A DNA stretch of 64,000 nucleotides. Source: Alphaproteobacteria bacterium. GTDB lineage: Bacteria > Pseudomonadota > Alphaproteobacteria > Micropepsales > Micropepsaceae. Position 1 is the stretch's first letter. Each line of letters opens with the position of its first letter. Below the pieces are notes generated by a model. It had not been told where the DNA came from. It made no database searches and worked only from the letters and a program-made list of their open reading frames with translations. Where the stretch lies: positions 108,291 through 172,290 of the forward strand of contig PLJH01000028.1 in NCBI GenBank assembly GCA_003139615.1. The letters are read 5' to 3'. Below, piece by piece: positions 27,764 to 36,986 of this stretch. Position numbers and translations under genes: made by a program.

Positions 27764-30700
27764 TTAGGCTCCTTGCTTGGCTCTACCTATTGCGCTCAAT
27801 CGCAGGTCGAGGCCCATGACAGCTAAGCTGATCTCCTCAGGGTTCGTCCGCACGATCTCGCGCGCCACTTCTTGCAGTCGATCAAGCAAGTCCTCGAAAG
27901 ATACCGGCGTGCCGGTATTTGGGTCTTTCCAATGCCGGCGCCGGCCCGCGTATGTGATCAACAGTATGCCTGCCTTTCGGTTGGCATCGCGCATGTAATC
28001 CCTCACGAGTTGCGTGCGGAGAGCATGCTCAAGATCGGGAATTGTCCATTTGTTGTCTCCGATCTTGATCTCCACCACCCCCTTACAGTCATCCATAACG
28101 GTAGAAAAATGGATATCGGTTCGCTTACTGTTGATCGTTTCATTCTCGCGCGACAAGTGATACGCGCTGTTTGACGTAAGCTTCAGGCGCAGCGCGAGAG
28201 TACGCTGCATATCTGCTTCATTTTCGATAGCCTGTACTATGGCACGATCGCTGAAATCGTCTTCGGCTAGAAGATAAGCGAGATCTTCGAGACGATCCTG
28301 CATGATGTGAAAAAGCCCTTCTCTGTCTCGAGGAGGTGCTTCGTGCTGCTTTTCCATCTGGCGCACTTGCTCGGCTTGGAAAGCTGGAAACTCTGCGTCG
28401 ATTGCAGCCCGCCGCCTCGCGAGCAACCGCAACCGGTCAGGGAAATCTGCAAAGTCAGGCTCATTGGCAAGGCTCAGCATTTCCGCCTGGGCAACCGGAC
28501 CCGGTGTATTGATGAGCTGGGCGAGCAGCGTCTCACGGCCGCGCTGGCCACGGTCCCGAACGTCCGGCTCGAACGAGCCCTCGTGCTGGTTGTCGTCCTT
28601 CAGACGGATTAACCGGTAGGCTGCACGGACCAATTTCCCCAGGACCCGTGCACGCAGATTGTCATCGTCTATGAGCAAGCCGGGACCACCATAATCACCG
28701 AATAGATTGGCAAAGATTTCCAGAGCCCTGGGGTCGGTATCGTTTCGTTCCGACAATACGTCTAACAGACAGTCCGTCGCGCGTTGGGAATTGAAGCGGA
28801 AGAGTCCGCGTAACCACACAAGCGAAAATGGACCATGCGGTCGCGCCTCAAAAGCCGCTTGGCAGATATCGCCCGCCACGGCGCGGTCTTCATCAAACAA
28901 GACATCGCTTAGAATACCCAAAGCCGAATGTAGATGCGAAACTCGCCGGGTCAGTTGGTTACCTTCGCCGTCTGTGGGCCATCTCCGTACTTCGTTCAGC
29001 AAGCAGTCTGAGATCAGCGCCTTAACCGTTTGATCCGCATGTCCTACATCTTGGAGCATGCCGACGTGACCTACCTCATCACTTTTCTTAAGCTGGTTGG
29101 TGAGTTCGTTTCCAATCACGGTCTTGACCACATCCGGATGCGTTCGCGCCAAGTCCGTAATGAATGGCGCAAGTCCGTTGATCTCGATCGTGGCATATCG
29201 GGTCGCGGTCTCTGCGTCTTCAGGTGTAATGGTATCGGACCAGCCAGCGCACATGGCTTCTGCCGACACACCACACAATCCGATGATCCAGGAATATGGC
29301 ATCGAGTTGAGTTGCTCGGGTGCACGCTCGCTCGCGAGATGGGGCCTTTCTTTGCGCCATTGCTCCGCAAGCGCAATTTGGGCAAGTCGGGCGACCTCCG
29401 TTCCGAATGCCCGCCGGACCATCTCGCTATTCCACACATTGTAGTAGTTGGACGAGCCGGGCAGATTAGTAAGCCACTTGTATATGTTTAGGAGGGTTGT
29501 CTGCACGCGCTCAGGCCCGAAACACACACCGGGACTAGAAAGCAATTCTTCGCGCCACTTTTTCCAGTCGGCCACTACTTTTCGCTTACGCCCTTCCGCG
29601 AGAACACGGTGGCGCCGACTGTTACGTTCGAGCGCTTCCATCTGGGGGTTCGGTACAAGCGGTGCATCTACGTTTGCAATGCGCTCCAAAAGTTCGGCGT
29701 CGTCGCTGATGGCATCCCGCATATCGATCAAGAGATCGATTGGTTTTCCGCTGCTGAGATAGAGTTCAAGCAGTGCACGTTGTGCCAAAATGCGGTGGCT
29801 CGGATTGGATTTGTTGGAGAGCGCCTTCATAAGCCACGTCCTGTCCGCCGACAAAAATTGGCTGACGAGCCCGTCATGAATGGCATAGAAAAACCGCTGA
29901 TCCGCCGGCTCGGTGGGGACAAGCGCGTGCATCACGTCCGATTCTGTCCAAAACACAATTTCGCGGCCAGCCTTGAGCGATGCGGTGAGCGCAAGTCGGT
30001 TTTCATTCGACTCATTTAGTGCGGAACCGTCTGCTGGCGCGAATCTCGAAGCGATGACACACGCTCTTGCCAACGCCTCATCCACAATGAAACCGGACCC
30101 AAGTTGCCGCAAACACAGGCGCCCCAAGGCCGGCGACAGGAAGTTAAAGCGGCCCAAGATCCGGAAGAACTCTTGCGTTTGATTACGACCGCTCCAAATC
30201 AGAGCTGCGAGCCGATCGCGCAGTTCGATGGCCAGCGAGTTCCGTGGATCCATTTGATCTACTATGAGCTTCATGCCCCAGCTGAATCCGCCGACTGGAA
30301 GCTCGTCCTCCCGAACGCTGTCCAGCAGCGAAATTAGCTCATCAACTGACAATGCCACCGGGAACAGATCGGCGACTAAAATATGGACAGCTTTGATCGG
30401 CCACCTTTGGGTGTTCGCGACCAAGTCGACCGCGACCGCCGTTATCGCTTTGCTATCGCCGCAGGCGACCAACGCTCGGACCGCAATAACTCTGTGATCG
30501 TAGGGGGCGCTTTCATCCATGGCCTTCGCAAATGCTAAGTCGCTACAGCTGCGGATCGCACCTTGCCAGATCAGTTCGACGAGCAGCTCACCCACGTCCG
30601 CCTGCTGCTGACAGGAAACCCACAGATTCCGGATAGTGTCTCCGAGGATCGGATGCGCCAGCCTGCGCACTTCTTCGGTCGGAACATTCAGACCGCGCCA

Positions 30701-32107
30701 ACCGCCTTGCCCATAGTGCGCTGCAAAGCTTTTTAGGATATCGACCCGTGCGGGCACGTTCAGGGACTCAGGATCACCCTCGGTGAGCAGGGCTTCGGGC
30801 TCGCGCGCTGTCAGAGTTTTTCTTACAGCATCATCCCATAAAGACAGCCAAGCTGCGATCGGACGCATTGACGGTAAAACGAGTTGCTCGCCATATTTCT
30901 CGCCAAACAGCAACCGGCTGACTGCCTTAGTAGACATTCCGGCTTCGCGCATTCGCTTAAGATGCCTGGAGGCCAAATATTCCTGTACACTGCGATGGTG
31001 AAATCGCACGCGTCCGTAAGTCGCTGGGTCGAACAATGCTCGCCGCAACAATGTACGGCGCTCATCGTCCCGCCATTCCGGTAAGATGTCGCGAGGGTCC
31101 AATACGCCTTCGCGATTGCTCACTGCGGTCGACTGCTCGGGCGCCCGGATTGTCCTTGTTCGGGTTAATGCAAGCGCCAGAGCTAGTCGTTCAGCACCTA
31201 CTAACGCTTTATCATCGCTCAAAACATTGAAGTCTGGACGGTCGGGATCATCTTGCAGCTTGAGCCTCACGTTTTCCCCGTGCTGCTCGGTGCGGGTTCC
31301 GAGGCGACCAAGGTTGCGCCATGTATTGGCTAGCTCCATTAAATCTAAGGGGCGCCGCGCAAAGGACCAAGCATCCCGCCGAGCTATTTCGGCGACGAGA
31401 GCATCAGAGTCCTTAACACCCAGATGTGACACGAACGCTTTTATTTGCTGGTCACTCAACGGCAACAGAATGACTGTTTTCACGGCGCTATCATTGACGA
31501 CGACGTTTTCTTTGGCTTCCTGCTTCATCTCCTCATCGATGGCGCTAAGAAAAATCGCGTCGGGGTCGTCTGGTTTCAACTCACGCGACGGGACGGGCAA
31601 ATGCTTCAGATAGGTCGCGAGATCGACATCGGGACGCCAGTCCAGCGGACGGCAAGACAAGACAATGTGACTTTGACCTTGCCGGCCATCGATCGCTCTC
31701 GAAAAGGAGCGCAATGCCCTGTCGAGTTTTCCGTCAGTCAGCTTCAACTCGTCCACTGCGTCAAGGAAGAACCAGGCTGGGTCTGATTCCGTTCTAAGCC
31801 ACGCGTCAAAACGCGCTTGTTCTGGCAACGTCAGCAAATCGGTGAGCGGTTGGCGATCGAGCGATTCTAGCGGGAGGAAAAATGCGGCCGAGCCGGCATC
31901 CGCCAGACGTCTTGTCTGGAATTGCATTTCTTCGGTTTTTCCAGAACCCGCCTCGGCGATGAGCAGAACCCGGCGATATTGCAGGATATTCTTCCAGTCG
32001 TTGGGCGTCGCGTACTTCCATTGGTTCAAGGAAGCCAAGAAATCGGGATCATCGAGTTCCTTCTCGGTGAGATCACGAAAATGTCTGTTCAGCTCAACGT
32101 AGGTCAT
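27764..32107 (-). CDS. Large STAND/NACHT-like P-loop NTPase with helical middle region and C-terminal PD-(D/E)xK-like nuclease domain; candidate defence protein
   Basis: Walker A AEAGSGKTEE (about 31957-31934), Walker B FFLDAVDE, IVLSCRPLDWRP, RFHHRSVQEYLASRHL; C-terminus TDIHFSTVMDDCKGVVEIKIGDNKW...LRTQLVRDYMRD. ORF extends to 32197 but MTYVELNRHF at 32107 is a likely start. Confidence 0.75.
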   Translation of the reverse strand: MTYVELNRHFRDLTEKELDDPDFLASLNQWKYATPNDWKNILQYRRVLLIAEAGSGKTEEMQFQTRRLADAGSAAFFLPLESLDRQPLTDLLTLPEQARFDAWLRTESDPAWFFLDAVDELKLTDGKLDRALRSFSRAIDGRQGQSHIVLSCRPLDWRPDVDLATYLKHLPVPSRELKPDDPDAIFLSAIDEEMKQEAKENVVVNDSAVKTVILLPLSDQQIKAFVSHLGVKDSDALVAEIARRDAWSFARRPLDLMELANTWRNLGRLGTRTEQHGENVRLKLQDDPDRPDFNVLSDDKALVGAERLALALALTRTRTIRAPEQSTAVSNREGVLDPRDILPEWRDDERRTLLRRALFDPATYGRVRFHHRSVQEYLASRHLKRMREAGMSTKAVSRLLFGEKYGEQLVLPSMRPIAAWLSLWDDAVRKTLTAREPEALLTEGDPESLNVPARVDILKSFAAHYGQGGWRGLNVPTEEVRRLAHPILGDTIRNLWVSCQQQADVGELLVELIWQGAIRSCSDLAFAKAMDESAPYDHRVIAVRALVACGDSKAITAVAVDLVANTQRWPIKAVHILVADLFPVALSVDELISLLDSVREDELPVGGFSWGMKLIVDQMDPRNSLAIELRDRLAALIWSGRNQTQEFFRILGRFNFLSPALGRLCLRQLGSGFIVDEALARACVIASRFAPADGSALNESNENRLALTASLKAGREIVFWTESDVMHALVPTEPADQRFFYAIHDGLVSQFLSADRTWLMKALSNKSNPSHRILAQRALLELYLSSGKPIDLLIDMRDAISDDAELLERIANVDAPLVPNPQMEALERNSRRHRVLAEGRKRKVVADWKKWREELLSSPGVCFGPERVQTTLLNIYKWLTNLPGSSNYYNVWNSEMVRRAFGTEVARLAQIALAEQWRKERPHLASERAPEQLNSMPYSWIIGLCGVSAEAMCAGWSDTITPEDAETATRYATIEINGLAPFITDLARTHPDVVKTVIGNELTNQLKKSDEVGHVGMLQDVGHADQTVKALISDCLLNEVRRWPTDGEGNQLTRRVSHLHSALGILSDVLFDEDRAVAGDICQAAFEARPHGPFSLVWLRGLFRFNSQRATDCLLDVLSERNDTDPRALEIFANLFGDYGGPGLLIDDDNLRARVLGKLVRAAYRLIRLKDDNQHEGSFEPDVRDRGQRGRETLLAQLINTPGPVAQAEMLSLANEPDFADFPDRLRLLARRRAAIDAEFPAFQAEQVRQMEKQHEAPPRDREGLFHIMQDRLEDLAYLLAEDDFSDRAIVQAIENEADMQRTLALRLKLTSNSAYHLSRENETINSKRTDIHFSTVMDDCKGVVEIKIGDNKWTIPDLEHALRTQLVRDYMRDANRKAGILLITYAGRRRHWKDPNTGTPVSFEDLLDRLQEVAREIVRTNPEEISLAVMGLDLRLSAIGRAKQGA

Positions 32108-32277
32108 TTTCGAATACCATATTGACCGAGGTTGTTTGGGGAGGCCAGGTTGCTTCAGAAAAGCGGTGACAGCAGCAACGTTCCCCCGCAACCGCATTGC
32201 GTCATACCGAGAAGGGGAGCGCTGCAGCCGCCATCGTACTTCTTATCCATATCTCCGATTTCGCAGGCGGCCCTGGC

Positions 32278-32565
32278 CTATGCCGCCCGCCGAACTGTCT
32301 TCACCCGGACTGAGAGACCCGCACGCGTCGCGATATCGACGAGCGCGTCCAGGCTGAATTTGTCGATCCGGCCGCGAAGCAGATCGTTGAGACGCGGTTG
32401 CGTAAGGCCCAGCCGCTTTGCCGCCACGGTCTGCGTCGCCTTCCAGCCGTCGACAATCTTGCGGATCGCCATCATGACCTCCGAGCGCGCCTTCATGCTT
32501 GCGGCTTCGGCAGGCGTGGGTTCGATAGCGTCCCAAACGCTTTCGAATCGGTGTTCCTTCGTCAT
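32278..32565 (-). CDS. XRE/HigA-like antitoxin
   Basis: TQTVAAKRLGLTQPRLNDLLRGRIDKFSLDALVDIATRAGLSVRVKTV; start overlaps toxin stop (ATGA). Confidence 0.8.
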   Translation of the reverse strand: MTKEHRFESVWDAIEPTPAEAASMKARSEVMMAIRKIVDGWKATQTVAAKRLGLTQPRLNDLLRGRIDKFSLDALVDIATRAGLSVRVKTVRRAA

Positions 32566-32888
32566 CTGTTTCTCCGCATCAATTCCATGTAACGCCCAGT
32601 CGCCACATCCAAGTCCCGCGTTGCTGTCGCTTGTGTCTTCTTCTGGAACGCATGGAGGACGTAAACCGCATCGGGTAGAGTCGCGATGTAGATCACGCGA
32701 AAAGCGCCGCTCGCGTCACGCACGCGAATTTCCCGAGCGCCCTGGCCAACGGTCTTCATCGGCTTCCATCTGTCGGGATCGAGACCTCTCTGCACACGAT
32801 CAATCTGAAAGCCGGTTTCCCGGCGCGCTTCCCCCGGAAAGGAACGAACGGCCGCTAGCGAGTCTCCCAGAAACGAGACGGGCTTCAT
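32562..32888 (-). CDS. RelE/HigB (phage Gp49-like) toxin
   Basis: ARRETGFQIDRVQRGLDPDRWKPMKTVGQGAREIRVRDASGAFRVIYIATLPDAVYVLHAFQKKTQATATRDL. Confidence 0.85.
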   Translation of the reverse strand: MKPVSFLGDSLAAVRSFPGEARRETGFQIDRVQRGLDPDRWKPMKTVGQGAREIRVRDASGAFRVIYIATLPDAVYVLHAFQKKTQATATRDLDVATGRYMELMRRNR

Positions 32889-32896
32889 GGCCTCTC

Positions 32897-32916
32897 CTAT
32901 ATCCGTTTCGATATAG
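32897..32916. promoter_or_regulatory. Inverted repeat CTATATC-cgtttc-GATATAG upstream of the toxin start; candidate TA autoregulatory operator
   Basis: Perfect 7-bp arms; on the minus strand TGGACA-17 nt-TATAGG overlaps it. Confidence 0.55.
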
Positions 32917-33150
32917 AATGTCCAGTGGTGCCGCGCGAACTGCGTCAGGGGATGCTTCAGTGAGTGCGGGGACTGAACCGCACTTTCAGACTTCAGCCCA
33001 ATGCGAGCAGGCGCACAACCGCCCAACCATGTTGGTTGGTCCGCGCGTAAGTGGCGAAAATTCGTTGCTCACTGGATCAAAATAAATTTTGACAATATCT
33101 TCCCCTTTCTAACCTCCTGACTCGCAAAAACATTCGCCGAAAAGCTCGCA

Positions 33151-33184
33151 CCAAAGATTCGATGTTTGTTCCAACTATTTTTCG
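33151..33184 (+). repeat. Dispersed direct repeat copy A
   Basis: ccaaagattcgatgtttgttccaactatttttcg, near-identical to 63846-63878. Confidence 0.75.
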
Positions 33185-33415
33185 GAGTTGCAGTTTCGTT
33201 GCATTGCGCGAAGCGAATTGCATCGCCATCTTGGGTGTTTCCCTCGCGAAGGAGATCGCGCATGGAAGATGCCGGCACGTGTCGGAAGAGGTCCGGCGAG
33301 CGCGAAGCCGCGTGGATTGAATTTGCGCGCGGGCGCCTCCTGCAGCGTGCGATCGCGTCTTCGCGCGTGGAGGTGCGCCTTCCATTGGACACGCGTCACG
33401 CTACAGAAGGCGGAG

Positions 33416-33485
33416 CACCTGTTATCGCCTGTTATGTTTTCGGGAACGCCACGGTTTGCCTGGAGATTCGGGGAGATAACAGGTG
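33416..33485. repeat. Inverted repeat CACCTGTTATC ... GATAACAGGTG
   Basis: Perfect 11-bp arms at 33416-33426 and 33475-33485. Confidence 0.5.
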
Positions 33486-34021
33486 AAATTTTTTCCCGCG
33501 CGAAATGGTTCGCCGCACGCAGGAAATATGCAATCGCGCCGAGCGCTGTCGGACGGCCTTCGCATTCCGTTGCCCGTGCCGGTCGAACAGGCGGAGAGGT
33601 CGGGGGGCGCTTGCAAGGTCGAACACAGGGAAAATGCAGCGGATTCAGCAGGGCGAAAAAGCCCTGCTCCGAAGGATCAAGTCATTGATTATAAACGATA
33701 TTTCGGAGCGAAAAAATTTTCGCGATGTGAACCCGCTCCGGCGGGCAGTTTCGACGGTCCCGGAGCAATGATTCGCCGCCTGCTCCCGCATGCCCGCAGC
33801 GGTTCTTTCCGGCGCCCGCAAAAACCTCTCGCATTGTTGATATGCGTGGCGCGAGTAGCGGCCGTGCCGGGCTTGCGCGCGCTTGCCGCGCCGGACGCGG
33901 CGGCTAAACTCATCCGGGGTGCCAAGCCGAATCGTAGGCCGGTCCGTGAGGGCAGGCCATTTTGTCGTCAGGCGCTATCGCGCACGACTGCGCCTGCAAT
34001 CTCGCTTTCGAGGAGACTTTT

Positions 34022-35653
34022 ATGAATCGCACTTACGTTCTGGTTGGTGGGGTGGTGCTGGCGGTGACCGCGCTGGTGGCCGTGGCATTCGCGATGGGCG
34101 CGCCGCCGAAACCCGCGGACAACAGCGCCGATATCTATTCCGGCAAGTTCTTCAAGGCCGAAGAATCGATCACGACGGGCAGCGTCACCACCGCCGGAAC
34201 AAACGTCTCCTACCAGGCGATCGCGGGCACGCTCGTCGTCCACGACAAGGATTGGAACGATGCGGCGCAGAGCGGCGGCGACAAGAACCCCGATGCCAAG
34301 GCCGACAGCACGTCGCCGGAAGCCTCCATGTTCTTCGTCTATTATGCCAAGCGCGGCGCAAGCCTCCAGGATCGCCCGATCACGTTTCTCTACAATGGCG
34401 GGCCCGGTTCCTCGACCGTTTGGCTGCATATGGGCGCCTTCGGTCCCAAGCGCGTGGTGACGGCCGACGACTCGCACACACCGGCTGCGCCTTACAGGGT
34501 GATCGACAATGACGAGAGCCTGCTCGATGCGAGCGACCTCGTCTTCATCGATGCGCCCGGAACGGGCTTCAGCCGCATCGCGGGCAAGGACAAGGAAAAG
34601 GCGTTTTACGGCGTCGATCCGGATGCGCATGCCTTCTCGGCTTTCATCCAGGAATTCCTTTCGAAATACGGCCGCTGGAATTCGCCGAAATATCTGTTCG
34701 GCGAAAGCTACGGCACGCCGCGCTCGGCAGTGGTCGTGAACGATCTCGAGACCAACCACGATATCGATTTCAACGGCGTGATTCTGCTCTCGCAGATTTT
34801 GAATTTCGATCTCAGCGTCGACGGGCCCACGACAAATCCCGGCAACGATCTGCCTTATGAGATCGCGCTGCCGACCTATGCGGCGACGGCCTGGTATCAC
34901 AACAAGCTGCCGGGCCAGAAGCCTGCCGATCTCATTGCCTTCGTGCACGGAGTCGAAAACTGGGCGATGAACGATTACGCGCTCGCCCTGCAACAAGGTA
35001 CGAGTCTTTCCCCAGGCCGCCGCGCGGCGGTCGCGGAGAAGCTGCATGAGCTCACCGGCCTTCCGGTTTCCTATATTTTGAAGGCCGATCTGCGCATCGA
35101 CGGCGGCGAGTTCGAGAAGAACCTGCAGGACGATAACGGCCTCACGACGGGCCGGCTCGACACGCGCTTCTCCGGCCCCACCATCGACCCGCTGAGCAAG
35201 GAGTCCGATTACGATCCGCAATCGGCCGCCATCAGCTCGGCCTATGTTTCGGGCTTCAACGATTATGTCCGCAACCAGCTCCAATACGGCCAGGGCAAGA
35301 TCTACAATCCGGAAATCGACGTCTTCAAATGGTGGGAATTCAAGCATGCGCAGCCGGGCGCGCCTTTCGCTTTCCCCGGCGCCACCAATGTGATGCCGGA
35401 CATCGCGGACGCGATGAAATACAATCCGCAGCTGAAGATCATGCTGAACGGCGGCTATTACGATCTCGCCACGCCCTATTACGAAGGCTGGTACGAGATG
35501 CATCATTTGCCGATCCCGCCGAACCTCGCGAACAACATTCAGTATCGCTATTACCAATCGGGCCACATGGTCTATGCGCATGAGCAATCGCTGAAGGAAC
35601 TGCACGACAACGTCGCAGCCTTCATCCGCCAGACGCAGAACACGACGAAGTAG
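34022..35653 (+). CDS. Peptidase S10 (serine carboxypeptidase-like), secreted
   Basis: FLYNGGPGSSTVWLHMGAFGP, DAPGTGFSRI, YLFGESYGTPRSAVV, C-terminal SGHMVYAHEQ. Confidence 0.92.
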   Translation: MNRTYVLVGGVVLAVTALVAVAFAMGAPPKPADNSADIYSGKFFKAEESITTGSVTTAGTNVSYQAIAGTLVVHDKDWNDAAQSGGDKNPDAKADSTSPEASMFFVYYAKRGASLQDRPITFLYNGGPGSSTVWLHMGAFGPKRVVTADDSHTPAAPYRVIDNDESLLDASDLVFIDAPGTGFSRIAGKDKEKAFYGVDPDAHAFSAFIQEFLSKYGRWNSPKYLFGESYGTPRSAVVVNDLETNHDIDFNGVILLSQILNFDLSVDGPTTNPGNDLPYEIALPTYAATAWYHNKLPGQKPADLIAFVHGVENWAMNDYALALQQGTSLSPGRRAAVAEKLHELTGLPVSYILKADLRIDGGEFEKNLQDDNGLTTGRLDTRFSGPTIDPLSKESDYDPQSAAISSAYVSGFNDYVRNQLQYGQGKIYNPEIDVFKWWEFKHAQPGAPFAFPGATNVMPDIADAMKYNPQLKIMLNGGYYDLATPYYEGWYEMHHLPIPPNLANNIQYRYYQSGHMVYAHEQSLKELHDNVAAFIRQTQNTTK

Positions 35654-35673
35654 GAATTCGAGTCGATTTTACG

Positions 35674-35709
35674 AAGAGCGGCGCGCGAAGGCGTGCCGCT
35701 CTTTTTTTT
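35674..35709 (+). terminator. Rho-independent terminator
   Basis: AAGAGCGGC-gcgcgaaggcgt-GCCGCTCTT followed by a T run, just after the S10 peptidase. Confidence 0.8.
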
Positions 35710-36964
35710 GGGTTTACGCGACGCTGTCGGAGGCGGCCGGGCGCAACTTCATGCGCGCCGCTGCATCCCGATGCACCTTCCCGCATTGCCGGTCTCAGAC
35801 GATAAGCCGCTCCTTCGGCGCGTAGGACCGAAATCGCAAACAGAGGAATTGACACGTCGGAATTTGTACGCAGGTTTTCGCCCATCGGCGCCGCAAACCC
35901 TCGTTTGCGCGCTTGGTGCCGCGAGCGCTGATTCTGCGCAGGCGGCGACCAAGGTCGGTTGGCTTTGGGCGAGTCAGCCGACGGACACTAGTCCGTATGC
36001 TGCCGATCCTTCCTACAGTTACAATTCGGCGAGCGGCGCCATCACGATCTCGCGTCTCGGCATGGGCCATTATCAGGTCGATTTTGCGGGTCTCGGCGTC
36101 AACGCGCTCGCGAGCAACGTGCAGCTCTCAGCCTATGGGACCAATGGCTATTGCGCCTCGGCGGGCTGGGGATCAAAAGGGGCGGGCAACGGTGCCCTCA
36201 TGTGGGTGACGTGTTTCGATCCGAACGGAAACCTTGCCGACGCCAAGTTCACGCTTCTCTACCAGTCTTACACGTCTCCGATCGGCAACGGTGAACGCGG
36301 CCGCGCTCTTGTCTACGACGGTGCTCCGAGTTCGAGCTTCACGCCCACCTCATACACCTACAATTCCACGGGCGGGACGAACAGCATAGTCCACAATGGC
36401 AGCGGCAACTACACGATCGTCATGCCCGGCCTGGTCGGAAACGGCGGCCATGTGCAGGTTACCGCGCTCGTCGACTACGGGTCGCCTTCGACTCCGGGCG
36501 CTCGATGCAAAGTGTATGGCTGGAGCACGGATTTGGCCGGAACGACGGCGGCCATCCAATGCTTCAACAAAGCCGGCGCCTACTCCGACGAACAGTTTTC
36601 GTTCGCGTACACGCTCGGCGAGTCGTTGGCCGGCAATGGAACCGCGACAAAGCTCGATGCCTATGAATGGGCCAACAATCCGGTCGCGACGAAACGCTAT
36701 GACCCCGATAAAACATACATATATAACGGTTTCGGAACCGGGCGTCTGACGTCGGTCATGGAGTCCACCGGCGTGTACACCGCAACCATTCCGAATTCGC
36801 CCGGCTTCTCCACTTCGAACGTTCTCGTGACCGCCTTCGGAAACGACAACGCTTATTGCAACACCGGATTCTGGGGAAACACCACTATCGACGTCCAATG
36901 CTACGCGCAGGGTGGGAGCCCCGCGCTATCGGTCTTCGATATGAACTTTCAGGCGTCCCAGTAA
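35693..36964 (+). CDS. Hypothetical secreted protein with three internal repeats of about 110 aa
   Basis: Repeats share SYxYNSxxG...GxGxYxVxxxGL...VxVxAxG...C...GW...VxCFxxxGxxxDxxFxxxY; signal-like LVCALGAASADSAQA; N-terminus uncertain. Confidence 0.6.
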   Translation: MPLFFLGLRDAVGGGRAQLHARRCIPMHLPALPVSDDKPLLRRVGPKSQTEELTRRNLYAGFRPSAPQTLVCALGAASADSAQAATKVGWLWASQPTDTSPYAADPSYSYNSASGAITISRLGMGHYQVDFAGLGVNALASNVQLSAYGTNGYCASAGWGSKGAGNGALMWVTCFDPNGNLADAKFTLLYQSYTSPIGNGERGRALVYDGAPSSSFTPTSYTYNSTGGTNSIVHNGSGNYTIVMPGLVGNGGHVQVTALVDYGSPSTPGARCKVYGWSTDLAGTTAAIQCFNKAGAYSDEQFSFAYTLGESLAGNGTATKLDAYEWANNPVATKRYDPDKTYIYNGFGTGRLTSVMESTGVYTATIPNSPGFSTSNVLVTAFGNDNAYCNTGFWGNTTIDVQCYAQGGSPALSVFDMNFQASQ

Positions 36965-36986
36965 TTTTCCGGGCAAGACGAACGCA

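Noticed and set aside
33166-33486. Small plus-strand ORF (106 aa)
   Set aside because: No domain, no convincing ribosome-binding site, overlaps repeat; insufficient support
33647-33668. Stem AGCAGGGC-gaaaaa-GCCCTGCT as terminator
   Set aside because: No T tract on either strand and no clear upstream gene; kept only as part of the 33.0-34.0 kb observation
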